Source: a bacterium (GTDB taxonomy: Bacteria; JAJVIF01; JAGGVT01). Taken from it: a DNA stretch of 46,112 nucleotides. The translations under genes were made by a program, and so were the position numbers. The stretch is taken from assembly GCA_021157815.1 (NCBI GenBank), contig JAGGVT010000168.1, forward strand, positions 1 to 46,112, read 5' to 3'. The notes beneath the pieces were generated by a model, which saw only the letters and a list, made by a program, of their open reading frames with translations, made no database searches and had not been told where the DNA came from. Of this stretch, positions 45,016 to 46,112 are shown in pieces (position 1 is the first letter of the stretch; each line of letters begins with the position of its first letter).

Positions 45016-45903
45016 TTAATGAGCCTCATACACATAGCTGAAACTCTGTATATAACTGCACGCTAAAAGCGTAAATACCATTGTCTGAATAAACGATGTC
45101 AAAAGCGCGAGGAAATAGAACGGCGTCTGAAGCGGAATGAACGCGAACGCTCCAAGTCCCACAAACACCGCGAGAAGAATATCCTCGCCAAAAATGTTTC
45201 CAAAAAGCCTCAGTGATAATGATAACGGTTTGATGAATTCGCTCAATACATGCAGTGGGAACATAAGCGGCACGAAAATGTATTCAAGCACGCTTCCCTC
45301 CTCAATTCCCGCAAGATGCTTAATCCAGCCGAAAAAGCCCAGTTCGCGAATACCATGAATCTGCACCGTGAAAAATACGATTAACGCGAGTCCCACTGTA
45401 ACGTTCAGTGAGCTTGTGGATGATTTCAATAACGGTACGACTCCGAGAATATTATTCAGCAGGATGAAAAGGAACAGGCTTCCGATGAACGGGACGAAAA
45501 CCAGTCCGCGCTTGCCTAATCCCATTCCCTGCTCGGTGAAATCAGAAAGCCCCTGAACGATTAACTCCATGAAATTCTGGCTGAATCCCTTTGGAATCTG
45601 CTTTCTCGCTTCGCTGTCAGGGCCTCGTATCACCTGGTTGTGAGTCCTGATTGCCCATATTGAGATTGGAAGAATCACAAGCACGCTGAAGAAAATTGTG
45701 TTTTCATAAACGTGAAGAAACTCCGCGAGTCCCTCGTTACCATATGTGGCAAGCCCGTTGCGCAGCATGTGAATCAAGTTGGCAAGTTCAGGATGCTCAT
45801 CCCCGCCGTTAGAGGCGGCGTGTTCAGCCACGCTGGCAACGTGATTCGATGCCGTAACGGCAAACTGGAAAAAGGAATGTGTGATAGTGTCGAATCCGTT
45901 CAT
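45016..45903 (-). CDS. atpB: ATP synthase F0 subunit a
   Basis: The ion-channel stator subunit. The 295 residues include several membrane helices and the essential Arg232 in KPLSLSLRLFGNIFGEDIL. The last helices contain FIQTMVFTLLACSYI. The N-terminal part before the first helix (about 65 residues, with HAASNGGDEHPELAN) is rather long. It is the first subunit gene; no atpI or further atp gene lies upstream before the IS-like end at 46060. Confidence 0.96.
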   Translation of the reverse strand: MNGFDTITHSFFQFAVTASNHVASVAEHAASNGGDEHPELANLIHMLRNGLATYGNEGLAEFLHVYENTIFFSVLVILPISIWAIRTHNQVIRGPDSEARKQIPKGFSQNFMELIVQGLSDFTEQGMGLGKRGLVFVPFIGSLFLFILLNNILGVVPLLKSSTSSLNVTVGLALIVFFTVQIHGIRELGFFGWIKHLAGIEEGSVLEYIFVPLMFPLHVLSEFIKPLSLSLRLFGNIFGEDILLAVFVGLGAFAFIPLQTPFYFLALLTSFIQTMVFTLLACSYIQSFSYVYEAH

Positions 45904-45992
45904 TTATTATCTGCTCAAAGTGTTATCAGCCAGAATAATTGCCAAAACATACCTCGATAATTGCATCGTAAAACCACGCAATTGAATAAGTT

Positions 45993-46035
45993 ATGATAAT
46001 TGTTAAAGAAGAATTAATCAACCTTAATGTTGATT
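45993..46035 (-). promoter_or_regulatory. Candidate atp operon promoter with operator-like inverted repeat
   Basis: On the minus strand TTGATT (46016-46021), 17 bases and TATCAT (45993-45998) form a possible promoter 90 bases before atpB. The -35 box is part of an inverted repeat, AATCAAC (46016-46022) and GTTGATT (46029-46035), a possible regulator site. This is weaker evidence than for the other promoters listed. Confidence 0.4.
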
Positions 46036-46059
46036 CATCGACCTTAAATTTGAGATCCT

Positions 46060-46112
46060 GGGGCTGTTGAAAAAAACTTATTTATACCGTAACCCGATCA
46101 TGCCGTCCCGAA
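46060..46112. mobile_element. Left end of another IS1182-like element or MITE (cut by window edge)
   Basis: GGGGCTGTTGAAAAAAAC at 46060 matches the terminal repeat of the elements at 4551, 4771 and 29088, and is again preceded by ATCCT. The bases after it differ from those elements, so it is another family member. It runs off the window. Confidence 0.55.

Overview
The window (about 46 kb, mid-range GC) is a bacterial chromosome segment from a Gram-negative, diderm organism: it encodes a TolC/RND/membrane-fusion tripartite pump, many exported proteins and lipoproteins, MurA and a complete F-type ATP synthase operon. No gene pins the phylum. The mix of housekeeping genes, unfamiliar exported proteins and intergenic spaces crowded with small mobile repeats suggests an uncultured lineage, but that is inference.

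Layout. 0.4-4 kb: uvrA and an alkyltransferase (ogt) overlapping as a two-gene DNA repair operon. 4-5.8 kb: tRNA-Glu, a 190-base MITE and a decayed IS1182-like element whose ends match the MITE. 5.8-12.5 kb (minus): tetR, membrane-fusion protein, RND pump and TolC-like porin, with a perfect TetR operator just downstream of the promoter. 12.8-17.9 kb: a lysine-rich histone-like protein, a methyltransferase and a pilin-like protein (minus), then a tail-anchored beta-repeat protein, glyA, a dCMP-deaminase-like protein and a class I glutamine amidotransferase (plus). 18.2-21 kb (minus): tRNA-Gly and tRNA-Cys with their promoter, and an ECF sigma / zinc anti-sigma / RseB-like envelope-stress module with its own GGAAC-N16-CGTC promoter. 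21-22.8 kb (minus): a small lipoprotein with a consensus-perfect promoter, then three paralogous lipoproteins of unknown function. 23-28.8 kb (plus): a LOG-family protein, a YfhO-like membrane protein, a flavin/PNPOx-like protein and pepD. 29-30.8 kb: murA (minus). 30.9-34.6 kb: a leucine-rich-repeat lipoprotein (plus) and a WD40-like lipoprotein (minus). 34.6-45.9 kb (minus): the ATP synthase operon.

The most unusual part is the ATP synthase operon. The order is atpB-E-F-H-[exported 273 aa]-A-[exported 930 aa]-G-D-C-[WD40 lipoprotein], closed by an intrinsic terminator. Two genes for exported proteins of unknown function sit inside it with operon-like spacing. The gamma subunit carries an insertion of about 114 residues in its central domain. 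Two copies of one MITE family lie immediately 5' of atpA and atpD, the genes for the two three-copy subunits.

The second striking signal is a set of three tandem arrays of the 8-base unit GTTAGYAR (18, 13 and 15 units). They begin inside the last codons of three consecutive plus-strand genes and supply their stop codons. pepD is preceded by repeated hairpins with compensatory base changes, the last of which carries its Shine-Dalgarno. At least four other repeat families lie in the intergenic spaces. Several genes appear to start with TTG (uvrA, the LOG gene, atpH, atpD, the pilin gene).
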